From Archivesica marissinica (lineage: Eukaryota; Mollusca; Bivalvia; Venerida; Vesicomyidae): a DNA stretch of 64,000 nucleotides. Under the pieces are notes generated by a model that saw only the letters and a program-made list of their open reading frames with translations, ran no database searches and was not told the DNA's origin. Below, piece by piece: positions 1-15,000 of this stretch (the first letter of the stretch is position 1; each line of letters begins with the position of its first letter). Location of the stretch: the NCBI GenBank assembly GCA_014843695.1, contig CM026397.1, forward strand, positions 44,121,684 through 44,185,683, written 5' to 3'. A program made the position numbers and the translations under genes.

Positions 1-3000
1 GTGTTATAGTGTACAGTGCAGTACTTCTGTGTGCTATAGTGTACAGTGCAGTGTTATAGTGTACATTGGTGTATTTATGTGTGTTATTGTGTACAGTGCA
101 GTGTTATAGTGTACAGTACAGTATTTCTGTGTGTTATAGTGTACAGTGCAGTACTTCTGTGTGTTATAGTGTACAGTGCAGTGTTATCGTGTACAGTGCA
201 GTATTTCTGTGTGCTATAGTGTACAGTGCAGTATTGCTGTGTGTTATATTGTACAGTGAAGTGTTATAGTGTACAGTGCAGTATTTCTGTGTATTATAGT
301 GTACAGTGCAGTACTTCTGTGTGTTATAGTGTACAGTGCAGTATTTCTGTGTGTTATAGTGTACAGTGCAGTATTTCTGTGTGTTATAGTGTACAGTGCA
401 GTATTTCTGTGTGCTATAGTGTACAGTACAGTATTTCTGTGTGCTATAGTGTACAGTGCAGTATTTATGTATGTTATAGTGTACAGTGAAATATTTATGT
501 GTGTTATAGCGTACAGTGCAGTATGTCCGTGTATTATAGTGTACAGTGCAGTGTTATAGTGTACAGTGCAGTATTTCTGTGTATTATAGTGTACAGTGCA
601 GTGTTATAGTGTACAGTGCATTATTTCTGTGTGTTATAGTGTACAGTGCAGTGTTATAGTGTACAGTGCAGTATTTCTGTGTATTATAGTGTATAGTGCA
701 GTGTTATAGTGTACAGTGCAGTATTTCTGTGTGTTATTGTGTACAGTGCAGTATTTCTGTGTGTTATATTGTACAGTGCAGTATTTCTGTGTGTTATAGT
801 GTACAGTGCAGTATTTCTGTGTGTTATAGTGTACAGTGCAGTACTTCTGTGTGTTATAGTGTACAGTGCAGTATATCTGTGTGTTATAGTGTACAGTGCA
901 GTATTTATTTGTGTTATAGTGTACAGTGCAGTATTTCTGTGTGTTATAGTGTACAGTGCAGTGTTATAGTGCACAGTGCAGTATTTCTGTGTGTTATAGT
1001 GTATATTGCAGTATTTATGTGTGTTATAGTGTACAGTGCAGTATTTCTGTGTGCTATAGTGTACAGTGCAGTATTTCTGTGTGCTATAGTGTACAGTGCA
1101 GTATTTCTGTGTGTCATAGTGTACAGTGCAGTATTATAGTGCACAGTGAGGTAATTATGTGTGTTATAGTGTACAGTGCAGTATTTCTGTGTGCTATAGT
1201 GTACACTGCAGTATTTCTGTGTGTTATAGTGTACAGTGCAGTATTTCTGTGTGTTATAGTGTACAGTGCAGTGTTATAGTGTATAGTGCAGTATTTCTGT
1301 TGTACAGTGCAGTGTTATAGTGTACAGTGCAGTATTTCTGTTGTACAGTGCAGTGTTATAGTGTACAGTGCAGTATTTATGTGTATTATAGTGTACAGTG
1401 CAGTGTTATAGTGTACAGTGCAGTATTTCTGTTTGCTATAGTGTACAGTGCAGTATTTCTGTGTGTTATAGTGTACAGTACAGTATTTCTGTTTGTTATA
1501 GTGTAACGTACAGTATTTCTGTTTGTTATTGTGTACAGTGCAGTATTTATGTGTGTTATAGTGTACAGTGCAGTATTTATGTGTGTTATAGTGTACAGTG
1601 CAGTGATATAGTGTATAGTGCAGTATTTCTGTTGTACAGTGCAGTGATATAGTGTACAGTGCAGTATTTCTGTTGTATAGTGCAGTGTTATAGTGTACAG
1701 TGCAGTATTTCTGTGTATTATAGTGTACAGTGCAGTGTTATAGTGTACAGTGCAGTATTTCTGTTTGTTATAGTGTACAGTGCAGTATTTCTGTGTGTTA
1801 TAGTGTACAGTACAGTATTTCTGTTTGTTATAGTGTACAGTACAGTATTTCTGTTTGTTATAGTGTACAGTGCAGTATTTCTGTGTGTTATAGTGTACAG
1901 TGCAGTATTTCTGTGTGTTATAGTGTACAGTGCAGTATTTCTGTGTGTTATAGTGTACAGTACAGTATTTCTGTGTGCTATAGTGTACAGTGCAGTATTT
2001 ATGTATGTTATAGTGTACAGTGCAGTATTTATGTGTGTTATAGCGTACAGTGCAGTATTTCTGTGTGTTATAGTGTACAGTGCAGTGTTATAGTGTACAG
2101 TGCAGTATTTCTGTGTGTTATAGTGTACAGTGCAGTATTTCTGTGTGTCATAGTGTACAGTGCAGTATTATAGTGCACAGTGAGGTAATTATGTGTGTTA
2201 TAGTGTATAGTGCAGTATTTCTGTGTGCTATAGTGTACACTGCAGTATTTCTGTGTGTTATAGTGTACAGTGCAGTATTTCTGTGTGTTATAGTGTACAG
2301 TGCAGTGTTATAGTGTATAGTGCAGTATTTCTGTTGTACAGTGCAGTGTTATAGTGTACAGTGCAGTATTTCTGTTGTACAGTGCAGTGTTATAGTGTAC
2401 AGTGCAGTATTTATGTGTATTATAGTGTACAGTGCAGTGTTATAGTGTACAGTGCAGTATTTCTGTTTGCTATAGTGTACAGTGCAGTATTTCTGTGTGT
2501 TATAGTGTACAGTACAGTATTTCTGTTTGTTATAGTGTAAAGTACAGTATTTCTGTGTGTATTGTGTACAGTGCAGTATTTTGTGTGTTATAGTGTACAG
2601 TGCAGTATTTTGTGTGTTATAGTGTACAGTGCAGTGTATAGTGTAAGTGCAGTATTTCTGTTTATAGTGCAGTGTTATAGTGTACAGTGCAGTATTTCTG
2701 TGTATTATAGTGTACAGTGCAGTGTTATAGTGTACAGTGCAGTATTTATGTGTGTTATAGTGTACAGTGCAGTACTTCTGTGTGTTATAGTGTACAGTGC
2801 AGTATTTCTGTGTGTTATAGTGTACAGTGCAGTATTTCTGTGTGTTATAGTGTACAGTGCAGTATTTCTGTGTGTTATAGTGTACAGTGCAGTATTTCTG
2901 TGTGTTATAGTGTACAGTGCAGTATTTCTGTGTGTTATAGTGTACAGTGCAGTATTTCTGTGTGTTATAGTGTACAGTACAGTATTTCTGTGTGCTATAG

Positions 3001-6000
3001 TGTACAGTGCAGTATTTATGTATGTTATAGTGTACAGTGCAGTATTTATGTGTGCTATAGCGTACAGTGCAGTATTTCTGTGTGTTATAGTGTACAGTGC
3101 AGTGTTATAGTGTACAGTGCAGTATTTCCGTGTATTATAGTGTACAGTGCAGTGTTATAGTGTACAGTGCAGTATTTCTGTTGTACAGTGAGTGTTATAG
3201 TGTACAGTGCAGTATTTATGTGTATTATAGTGTACAGTGCAGTGTTATAGTGTACAGTGCAGTATTTCTGTTTGCTATAGTGTACAGTGCAGTATTTCTG
3301 TGTGTTATAGTGTACAGTACAGTATTTCTGTTTGTTATAGTGTAAAGTACAGTATGTCTGTTTGTTATTGTGTACAGTGCAGTATTTATGTGTGTTATAG
3401 TGTACAGTGCAGTATTTATGTGTGTTATAGTGTACAGTGCAGTGATATAGTGTATAGTGCAGTATTTCTGTGTGCTATAGTGTACAGTGCAGTATTTCTG
3501 TGTGTTATAGTGTACAGTGCAGTATTTCTGTGTATTATAGTGTACAGTGCAGTGTTATAGTGTACAGTGCAGTATTTCTGTGTGTTATAGTGTACAGTGC
3601 AGTATTTCTGTGTGTTATAGTGTACAGTACAGTATTTCTGTTTGTTATAGTGTACAGTGCAGTATTTCTGTGTGTTATAGTGTAGAGTTTAGTTATGAGT
3701 GTATAGTGTAGGTTGTGTTTCAGTGCAGTGTTATAGTGTACAGTGCAGTATTTCTGTGTGCGTGTTATAGTGTACAGTGCAGTATTTATGTGTATTATAG
3801 TGTACAGTGCAGTGTTATAGTGTACAGTGCAGTATTTCTGTTTGCTATAGTGTACAGTGCAGTATTTCTGTGTGTTATAGTGTACAGTACAGTATTTCTG
3901 TTTGTTATAGTGTAAGTACAGTATTTCTGTTTGTTATTGTGTACAGTGCAGTATTTCTGTGTGTTATAGTGTACAGTGCAGTATTTCTGTGTGTTATAGT
4001 GTACAGTGCAGTGTTATAGTGTATAGTGCAGTATTTCTGTTGTATGTGGTGTTATAGTGTACAGTGCAGTATTTCTGTGTATTATAGTGTACAGTGCAGT
4101 GTTATAGTGTACAGTGCAGTATTTCTGTTTGTTATAGTGTACAGTGCAGTATTTCTGTGTGTTATAGTGTACAGTACAGTATTTCTGTTTGTTATAGTGT
4201 ACAGTACAGTATTTCTGTTTGTTATAGTGTACAGTGCAGTATTTATGTGTGTTATAGTGTACAGTGCAGTATTTCTGTGTGTTATAGTGTACAGTGCAGT
4301 ATTTCTGTGTGTTATAGTGTACAGTACAGTATTTCTGTGTGCTATAGTGTACAGTGCAGTATTTATGTATGTTATAGTGTACAGTGCAGTATTTATGTGT
4401 GTTATAGCGTACAGTGCAGTATTTCTGTGTGTTATAGTGTACAGTGCAGTGTTATAGTGTACAGTGCAGTATTTCCGTGTATTATAGTGTACAGTGCAGT
4501 GTTATAGTGTACAGTGCAGTATTTATGTGTGTTATAGTGTACAGTGCAGTACTTCTGTGTGTTATAGTGTACAGTGCAGTATTTCTGTGTGTCATAGTGT
4601 ACAGTGCACTATTTCTGTGTGTTATAGTGTACAGTGCAGTATTTCTGTGTGTTATAGTGTACAGTGCAGTATTTCTGTGTGTTATAGTGTACAGTGCAGT
4701 GTTATAGTGTACAGTGCAGTATTTCTGTGTATTATAGTGTACAGTGCAGTGTTATAGTGTACAGTGCAGTATTGCTGTGTGTTATAGTGTACAGTGCAGT
4801 GTTATAATGTACAGTGCAGTATTTCTGTGTATTACAGTGTACAGTGCAGTGCTATAGTGTACAGTGCAGTATTTATGTGTGTTATAGTGTACAGTGCAGT
4901 ACTTCTGTGTGTTATAGTGTACAGTGCAGTATTTCTGTGTGTCATAGTGTACAGTGCAGTATTTCTGTGTGCTATAGTGTACAGTGCAGTATTTCTGTGT
5001 GTTATAGTGTACAGTGCAGTATTTCTGTGTGTTATAGTGTACAGTGCAGTGTTGTGTGTGTATAGTGTACAGTGCAGTGTTATAGTTACAGTGCAGTATT
5101 TCTGTGTATTATAGTGTACAGTGCAGTGTTATAGTGTACAGTGCAGTATTTCTGTGTGTTATAGTGTACAGTGCAGTTTTTGTGTTTATAGTGTACAGTG
5201 CAGTATTTCTGTGTGTATAGTGTACAGTGCAGTATTTTGTGTTATAGTGTACAGTGCAGTATTTCTGTGTGTTATAGTGTACAGTGCAGTATTCTGGTGT
5301 TTAGTGTACAGTGCGTTTTCTGTGTGTTATAGTGTACAGTGCAGTATTTCTGTGTGTATAGGTACAGTGCAGTATTTCTGTGTGCTATAGTGTACAGTCC
5401 ATATTTAGGTGCTATAGTGTACAGTGCAGTATTTCTGTGTGTTATAGTGTACAGTGCAGTATTTCTGTGTGTTATAGTGTACAGTGCAGTATTTCTGTGT
5501 GTTATAGTGTACAGTGCAGTATTTATGTGTGCTATTGTGTACAGTGCAGTATTTCTGTGTGTTATAGTGTACAGTGCAGTATATCTGTGTGTTATATTGT
5601 ACAGTACAGTATTTCTGTGTGTTATAGTGTACAGTGCAGTATTTATGTGTGTTAGAGTGTACAGTGCAGTATTTATGTGTGTTATAGCGTACAGTGCAGT
5701 ATTTCTGTGTGTTATAGTTTACAGTGCAGTGTTATAGTGTAAAGTGCAGTATTTCTGTGTATTATAGTGTACAGTGCAGTGTTATAGTGTACAGTGCAGT
5801 ATTTCTGTGTGTTATAATGTACAGTGCAGTACCTCTGTGTGTTATAGTGTACAGTGCATTATTTCTGTGTGTTATGTTGTACAGTGCAGTATTTCTGAGT
5901 GTTATAGTGTACAGTTCAGTATTTCTGTTTGTTATAGTGTACAGTGCAGTATTTATGTGTGTTATAGTGTACAGTGCAGTATTTATGTGTGTTATAGTGT

Positions 6001-9000
6001 ACAGTGCAGTATTTCTGTGTGTTATGTTGTACAGTGCAGTATGTCTGTGTGTTATAGTGTACAGTGCAGTGTTATAGTGTACAGTACAGTATTTATGTGT
6101 GTGATAGTGTACAGTGCAGTGTTATAGTGTACAGTGCAGTATTTCTGTGTGTTATAGTGTACAGTGCAGTACTTCTGTGTGCTATAGTGTACAGTGCAGT
6201 GTTATAGTGTACATTGTAGTATTTATGTGTGTTATTGTGTACAGTGCAGTGTTATAGTGTACAGTACAGTATTTCTGTGTGTTATAGTGTACAGTGCAGT
6301 ATTTCTGTATGTTATAGTGTACAGTGCAGTGTTATCGTGTACAGTGCAGTATTTCTGTGTGCTATAGTGTACAGTGCAGTATTGCTGTGTGTTATATTGT
6401 ACAGTGAAGTGTTATAGTGTACAGTGCAGTATTTCTGTGTATTATAGTGTACAGTGCAGTACTTCTGTGTGTTATAGTGTACAGTGCAGTATTTCTGTGT
6501 GTTATAGTGTACAGTGCAGTATTTCTGTGTGTTATAGTGTACAGTGCAGTATTTCTGTGTGCTATAGTGTACAGTGCAGTATTTATGTATGTTATAGTGT
6601 ACAGTGAAATATTTATGTGTGTTATAGCGTACAGTGCAGTATGTCCGTGTATTATAGTGTACAGTGCAGTGTTATAGTGTACAGTGCAGTATTTATGTGT
6701 GTTATAATGTACAGTGCAGTACTTCTGTTTGTTATAGTGTACAGTGCAGTATTTCTGTGTGTCATAGTGTACAGTGCAGTATTTCTGTGTGTTATAGTGT
6801 ACAGTGCAGTATTTCTGTGTGTTATAGTGTACAGTGCAGTATTTCTGTGTGTTATAGTGTACAGTGCAGTGTTATAGTGTACAGTGCAGTATTTCTGTGT
6901 ATTATAGTGTACAGTGCAGTGTTATAGTGTACAGTGCAGTATTTCTGTGTGTTATAGTGTACAGTGCAGTGTTATAGTGTACAGTGCAGTATTTCTGTGT
7001 ATTATAGTGTACAGTGCAGTGTTATAGTGTACAGTGCAGTATTTATGTGTGTTATAGTGTACAGTGCAGTACTTCTGTGTGTCATAGTGTACAGTGCAGT
7101 ATTTCTGTATGTCATAGTGTACAGTGCAGTATTTATGTGTGTTATAGTGTACAGTGCACTATTTCTGTGTGTTATAGTGTACAGTGCAGTATTTCTGTGT
7201 GTTATAGTGTACAGTGCAGTGTTATAGTGTACAGTGCAGTATTTCTGTGTGTTATAGTGTACAGTGCAGTACTTCTGTGTGCTATAGTGTACAGTGCATT
7301 ATTTCTGTGTGCTATAGTGTACAGTGCAGTATTTCTGTGTGTAATAGTGTAAAGTGCAGTATTTCTGTGTGTTTTAGTGTACATTGCAGTATTTCTGTTT
7401 GTTATAGTGTACAGTGCAGTATTTCTGTGTGTTATAGTGTACAGTGCAGTATTTATGTGTGTTATAGTGTACAGTGCAGTATTTATGTGTGTTATAGTGT
7501 ACAGTGCAGTGTTATAGTGTACAGTACAGTATTTCTGTGTGTGATAGTGTACAGTGCAGTGTTATAGTGTACAGTGCAGTATTTCTGTGTGTTATAGTGT
7601 ACAGTGCAGTACTTCTGTGTGTTATAGTGTACAGTGCAGTGTTATAGTGTACATTGCAGTATTTCTGTGTGTTATATTGTACAGTGCAGTGTAATAGTAT
7701 ACAGTACAGTATTTCTGTGTGTTATAGTGTACAGTGCAGTACTTCTGTGTGTTATAGTGTACAGTGCAGTGTTGGGTACAGTGCAGTATTTCTGTGTGCT
7801 ATAGTGTACAGTGCAGTATTGCTGTGTGCTATAGTGTACAGTGAAGTGTTATAGTGTACAGTGCAGTATTTCTGTGTATTATAGTGTACAGTGCAGTACT
7901 TCTGTGTGTTATAGTGTACAGTGCAGTGCTATAGTGTACAGTGCAGTATTTCTGTGTATTATAGTGTACAGTGCAGTACTTCTGTGTGTTACAGTGTACA
8001 GTGCAGTGTTATAGTGTATAGTGCAGTATTTCTGTGTGTTATAGTGTACTGTACAGTATTTCTGTTTGATATAGTGTATAGTACAGTATTTCTGTTTGTT
8101 ATAGTGTACAGTGCAGTATTTATGTGTGTTATAGTGTACAGTGCAGTATTCCTGTGTGTTATAGTGTACAGTGCAGTATTTCTGTGTGTTATAGTGTACA
8201 GTACAGTATTTCTGTGTGTTATAGTGTACAGTGCAGTATTTATGTGTGTTATAGTGTACAGTGCAGTATTTATGTGTGTCATAGCGTACAGTGCAGTATT
8301 TCTGTGTGTTATAGTGTACAGTGCAGTGTTATAGTGTACAGTGCAGTATTTCCGTGTATTATAGTGTACAGTGCAGTGTTATAGTGTACAGTGCAGTATT
8401 TATGTGTGTTATAGTGTACAGTGCAGTACTTCTGTGTGTTATAGTGTACAGTGCAGTATTTCTGTGTGTCATAGTGTACAGTGCAGTATTTCTGTGTGTT
8501 ATAGTGTACAGTGCAGTATTTCTGTGTGTTATAGTGTACAGTGCAGTATTTCTGTGTGTTATAGTGTACAGTGCAGTGTTATAGTGTACAGTGCAGTATT
8601 TCTGTGTATTATAGTGTACAGTGCAGTGTTATAGTGTACAGTGCAGTATTTCTGTGTGTTATAGTGTACAGTGCAGTGTTATAGTGTACAGTGCAGTATT
8701 TCTGTGTATTATAGTGTACAGTGCAGTGTTATAGTGTACAGTGCAGTATTTCTGTGTGTTATAGTGTACAGTGCAGTATTTCTGTGTGTTATAGTGTACA
8801 GTGCAGTATTTCTGTGTGTTATAGTGTACAGTGCAGTATTTCTGTGTGTTATAGTGTACAGTGCAGTATTTCTGTGTGTTATAGTGTACAGTGCAGTATT
8901 TCTGTGTGTTATAGTGTACAGTGCAGTATTTATGTGTGTTATAGTGTACAGTGCAGTATTTCTGTGTGTTATAGTGTACAGTGCAGTGTTATAGTGTACA

Positions 9001-12000
9001 GTGCAGTATTTCTGTGTGTTATAGTGTACAGTGCAGTATTTTGTGTTATAGTGTACAGTGCAGTATTTCTGTGTGTATAGTGTACAGTGCAGTATTTGTG
9101 GTGTATGTGTGTTATAGTGTACAGTGCAGTATTTCTGTGTGTTATAGTGTACAGTGCAGTATTTCTGTGTGTTATAGTGTACAGTGCAGTATTATAGTGT
9201 ACAGTGCAGTATTTCTGTGTGTTATAGTGTACAGTGCAGTATTTCTGTGTGTTATAGTGTACAGTGCAGTATTTCTGTGTGTTATAGTGTACAGTGCAGT
9301 TTGTTATAGTGTACAGTGCAGTATTTTGTGTGTTATGTGTACAGTGCAGTTTATAGTGTACAGTGCAGTATTTCTGTGTGTTATAGTGTACAGTGCAGTG
9401 TTATAGTGTACAGTGTGTGTGCATATTTTGTGTGTTATAGTGTACAGTGCAGTATTTCTGTGTGTTATAGTGTACAGTGCAGTATTTCTGTGTGTTATAG
9501 TGTACAGTGCAGTATTTCTGTGTGTTATAGTGTACAGTGCAGTATTTCTGTGTGTTATAGTGTACAGTGCAGTATTTCTGTGTGTTATAGTGTACAGTGC
9601 AGTATTTCTGTGTGTTATAGTGTACAGTGCAGTTATAGTGTAAGTGCAGTATTTCTGTGTGTTATAGTGTACAGTGCAGTGTTATAGTGTACAGTGCAGT
9701 ATTTCTGTGTGTTATAGTGTACAGTGCAGTATTTATGTGTGTTATAGTGTACAGTGCAGTATTTATGTGTGTTATAGTGTACAGTGCAGTGTTATAGTGT
9801 ACAGTACAGTATTTCTGTGTGTGATAGTGTACAGTGCAGTGTTATAGTGTACAGTGCAGTATTTCTGTGTGTTATAGTGTACAGTGCAGTACTTCTGTGT
9901 GTTATAGTGTACAGTGCAGTGTTATAGTGTACATTGCAGTATTTCTGTGTGTTATATTGTACAGTGCAGTGTAATAGTATACAGTACAGTATTTCTGTGT
10001 GTTATAGTGTACAGTGCAGTACTTCTGTGTGTTATAGTGTACAGTGCAGTGTTATAGTGTACAGTGCAGTATTTCTGTGTGCTATAGTGTACAGTGCAGT
10101 ATTGCTGTGTGCTATAGTGTACAGTGAAGTGTTATAGTGTACAGTGCAGTATTTCTGTGTATTATAGTGTACAGTGCAGTACTTCTGTGTGTTATAGTGT
10201 ATAGTGCAGTGCTATAGTGTACAGTGCAGTATTTCTGTGTATTATAGTGTACAGTGCAGTACTTCTGTGTGTTACAGTGTACAGTGCAGTGTTATAGTGT
10301 ATAGTGCAGTATTTCTGTGTGTTATAGTGTACTGTACAGTATTTCTGTTTGCTATAGTGTATAGTACAGTATTTCTGTTTGTTATATTGTACAGTGCAGT
10401 ATTTATGTGTGTTATAGTGTACAGTGCAGTATTTCTGTGTGTTATAGTGTACAGTGCAGTATTTCTGTGTGTTATAGTGTACAGTACAGTATTTCTGTGT
10501 GTTATAGTGTACAGTGCAGTATTTATGTGTGTTATAGTGTACAGTGCAGTATTTATGTGTGTCATAGCGTACAGTGCAATATTTCTGTGTGTTATAGTGT
10601 ACAGTGCAGTGTTATAGTGTACAGTGCAGTATTTATGTGTGTTATAGTGTACAGTGCAGTACTTCTGTGTGTTATAGTGTACAGTGCAGTATTTCTGTGT
10701 GTCATAGTGTACAGTGCAGTATTTCTGTGTGTTATAGTGTAGAGTGCAGTATTTCTGTGTGTTATAGTGTACAGTGCAGTATTTCTGTGTGTTATAGTGT
10801 ACAGTGCAGTGTTATAGTGTACAGTGCAGTATTTCTGTGTATTATAGTGTACAGTGCAGTGTTATAGTGTACAGTGCATTATTTCTGTGTGTTATAGTGT
10901 ACAGTGCAGTGTTATAGTGTACAGTGCAGTATTTCTGTGTATTATAGTGTACAGTGCAGTGTTATAGTGTACAGTGCAGTATTTCTGTGTGTTATTGTGT
11001 ACAGTGCAGTATTTCTGTGTGTTATATTGTACAGTGCAGTATTTCTGTGTGTTATAGTGTACAGTGCAGTATTTCTGTGTGTTATAGTGTACAGTGCAGT
11101 ACTTCTGTGTGTTATAGTGTACAGTGCAGTATTTCTGTGTGTTATAGTGTACAGTGCAGTATTTATTTGTGTTATAGTGTACAGTGCAGTATTTCTGTGT
11201 GTTATAGTGTACAGTGCAGTGTTATAGTGCACAGTGCAGTATTTCTGTGTGTTATAGTGTATATTGCAGTATTTATGTGTGTTATAGTGTACAGTGCAGT
11301 ATTTCTGTGTGCTATAGTGTACAGTGCAGTATTTCTGTGTGCTATAGTGTACAGTGCAGTATTTCTGTGTGTCATAGTGTACAGTGCAGTATTATAGTGC
11401 ACAGTGAGGTATTTATGTGTGTTATAGTGTACAGTGCAGTATTTCTGTGTGCTATAGTGTACACTGCAGTATTTCTGTGTGTTATAGTGTACAGTGCAGT
11501 ATTTCTGTGTGTTATAGTGTACAGTGCAGTGTTATAGTGTATAGTGCAGTATTTCTGTTGTACAGTGCAGTGTTATAGTGTACAGTGCAGTATTTCTGTT
11601 GTACAGTGCAGTGTTATAGTGTACAGTGCAGTATTTATGTGTATTATAGTGTACAGTGCAGTGTTATAGTGTACAGTGCAGTATTTCTGTTTGCTATAGT
11701 GTACAGTGCAGTATTTCTGTGTGTTATAGTGTACAGTACAGTATTTCTGTTTGTTATAGTGTACAGTACAGTATTTCTGTTTGTTATTGTGTACAGTGCA
11801 GTATTTCTGTGTGTTATAGTGTACAGTGCAGTATTTATGTGTGTTATAGTGTACAGTGCAGTGCTATAGTGTATAGTGCAGTATTTCTGTTGTACAGTGC
11901 AGTGATATAGTGTACAGTGCAGTATTTCTGTTGTATAGTGCAGTGTTATAGTGTACAGTGCAGTATTTCTGTGTATTATAGTGTACAGTGCAGTGTTATA

Positions 12001-15000
12001 GTGTACAGTGCAGTATTTCTGTTTGTTATAGTGTAAAGTACAGTATTTCTGTTTGTTATAGTGTACAGTACAGTATTTCTGTTTGTTATAGTGTACAGTG
12101 CAGTATTTCTGTGTGTTATAGTGTACAGTGCAGTATTTCTGTGTGTTATAGTGTACAGTGCAGTATTTCTGTGTGTTATAGTGTACAGTACAGTATTTCT
12201 GTGTGCTATAGTGTACAGTGCAGTATTTATGTATGTTATAGTGTACAGTGCAGTATTTATGTGTGTTATAGCGTACAGTGCAGTATTTCTGTGTGTTATA
12301 GTGTACAGTGCAGTGTTATAGTGTACAGTGCAGTATTTCCGTGTATTATAGTGTACAGTGCAGTGTTATAGTGTACAGTGCAGTATTTATGTGTGTTATA
12401 GTGTACAGTGCAGTGTTATAGTATACAGTGCAGTACTTCTGTGTGTTATAGTGTACAGTGCAGTATTTCTGTGTGCTATAGTGTACAGTGCAGTATTTCT
12501 GTGTGTTATAGTGTACAGTGCAGTATTTCTGTGTGCTATAGTGTACAGTGCAGTGTTACAGTGTACAGTGCAGTATTTCTGTGTATTATAGTGTACAGTG
12601 CAGTGTTATAGTGTACAGAGCAGTATTTCTGTGTGTTATAGTGTACAGTGCAGTGTTATAGTATACAGTGCAGTATTTCTGTTTATTATAGTGTACAGTG
12701 CAGTGTTATAGTGTACAGTGCAGTATTTCTGTGTGCTATAGTGTACAGTGCAGTATTTCTGTGTGTTATAGTGTACAGTGCAGTATTTATGTGTGTTATA
12801 GTGTACAGTGCAGTATTTATGTGTATTTTAGTGTACAGTGCAGTATTTCTGTGTGCTATAGTGTACAGTGCAGTATTTCTGTGTGTTATAGTGTACAGTG
12901 CAGTATTTCTGTGTGTTATAGTGTACAGTGCAGTATTTATGTGTGTTTTAGTGTACAGTGCAGTATTTCTGTTTGTTATAGTGTACAGTGCAGTATTTCT
13001 GTGTGTTATAGTGTACAATGCAGTATTTTTGTGTGATATAGTGTACAGTGCAGTATTTATGTGTGTTATAGTGTACAGTGCAGTGCTATAGTGTATAGTG
13101 CAGTATTTCTGTTGTACAGTGCAGTGATATAGTGTACAGTGCAGTATTTCTGTTGTATAGTGCAGTGTTATAGTGTACAGTGCAGTATTTCTGTGTATTA
13201 TAGTGTACAGTGCAGTGTTATAGTGTACAGTGCAGTATTTCTGTTTGTTATAGTGTACAGTGCAGTATTTCTGTGTGTTATAGTGTACAGTACAGTATTT
13301 CTGTTTGTTATAGTGTACAGTACAGTATTTCTGTTTGTTATAGTGTACAGTGCAGTATTTCTGTGTGTTATAGTGTACAGTGCAGTATTTCTGTGTGTTA
13401 TAGTGTACAGTGCAGTATTTCTGTGTGTTATAGTGTACAGTACAGTATTTCTGTGTGCTATAGTGTACAGTGCAGTATTTATGTATGTTATAGTGTACAG
13501 TGCAGTATTTATGTGTGTTATAGCGTACAGTGCAGTATTTCTGTGTGTTATAGTGTACAGTGCAGTGTTATAGTGTACAGTGCAGTATTTCTGTGTATTA
13601 TAGTGTACAGTGCAGTGTTATAGTGTACAGTGCAGTATTTATGTGTGTTATAGTGTACAGTGCAGTACTTCTGTGTGTTATAGTGTACAGTGCAGTATTT
13701 CTGTGTGTCATAGTGTACAGTGCAGTATTTCTGTGTGTTATAGTGTACAGTGCAGTATTTCTGTGTGTTATAGTGTACAGTGCAGTATTTCTGTGTGTTA
13801 TAGTGTACGGTGCAGTGTTATAGTGTACAGTGCAGTATTTCTGTGTATTATAGTGTACAGTGCAGTGTTATAGTGTACAGTGCAGTATTTCTGTGTGTTA
13901 TAGTGTACAGTGCAGTGTTATAATGTACAGTGCAGTATTTCTGTGTATTACAGTGTACAGTGCAGTGCTATAGTGTACAGTGCAGTATTTATGTGTGTTA
14001 TAGTGTACAGTGCAGTACTTCTGTGTGTTATAGTGTACAGTGCAGTATTTCTGTATGTCATAGTGTACAGTGCAGTATTTCTGTGTGCTATAGTGTACAG
14101 TGCAGTATTTCTGTGTGTTATAGTGTACAGTGCAGTGTTATAGTGTACAGTGCAGTATTTCTGTGTATTATAGTGTACAGTGCAGTGTTATAGTGTACAG
14201 TGCAGTATTTCTGTGTGTTATAGTGTACAGTGCAGTGTTATAGTATACAGTGCAGTATTTCTGTTTATTATAGTGTACAGTGCAGTGTTATAGTGTACAG
14301 TGCAGTATTTCTGTGTGCTATAGTGTACAGTGCAGTATTTCTGTGTGTTATAGTGTACAGTGCAGTATTTATGTGTGTTATAGTGTACAGTGCAGTATTT
14401 ATGTGTATTATAGTGTACAGTGCCCTATTTCTGTGTGCTATAGTAGTATTCTGTGTGTTAGTGTACAGTGCAGTATTTGTGTGTTATAGTGTACAGTGCA
14501 GTATTTCTGTGTGTTATAGTGTACAGTGCAGTATTTATGTGTGTTTTAGTGTACAGTGCAGTATTTCTGTTTGTTATAGTGTACAGTGCAGTATTTCTGT
14601 GTGTTATAGTGTACAATGCAGTATTTTTGTGTGATATAGTGTACAGTGCAGTATTTATGTGTGCTATAGTGTACAGTGCAGTATTTCTGTGTGTTATAGT
14701 GTACAGTGCAGTATTTCTGTGTGTTATAGTGTACAGTGCAGTATTTCTGTGTGTTATAGTGTACAGTGCAGTATTTATGTGTGCTATTGTGTACAGTGCA
14801 GTATTTCTGTGTGTTATAGTGTACAGTGCAGTATATCTGTGTGTTATATTGTACAGTACAGTATTTCTGTGTGTTATAGTGTACAGTGCAGTATTTATGT
14901 GTGTTAGAGTGTACAGTGCAGTATTTATGTGTGTTATAGCGTACAGTGCAGTATTTCTGTGTGTTATAGTTTACAGTGCAGTGTTATAGTGTAAAGTGCA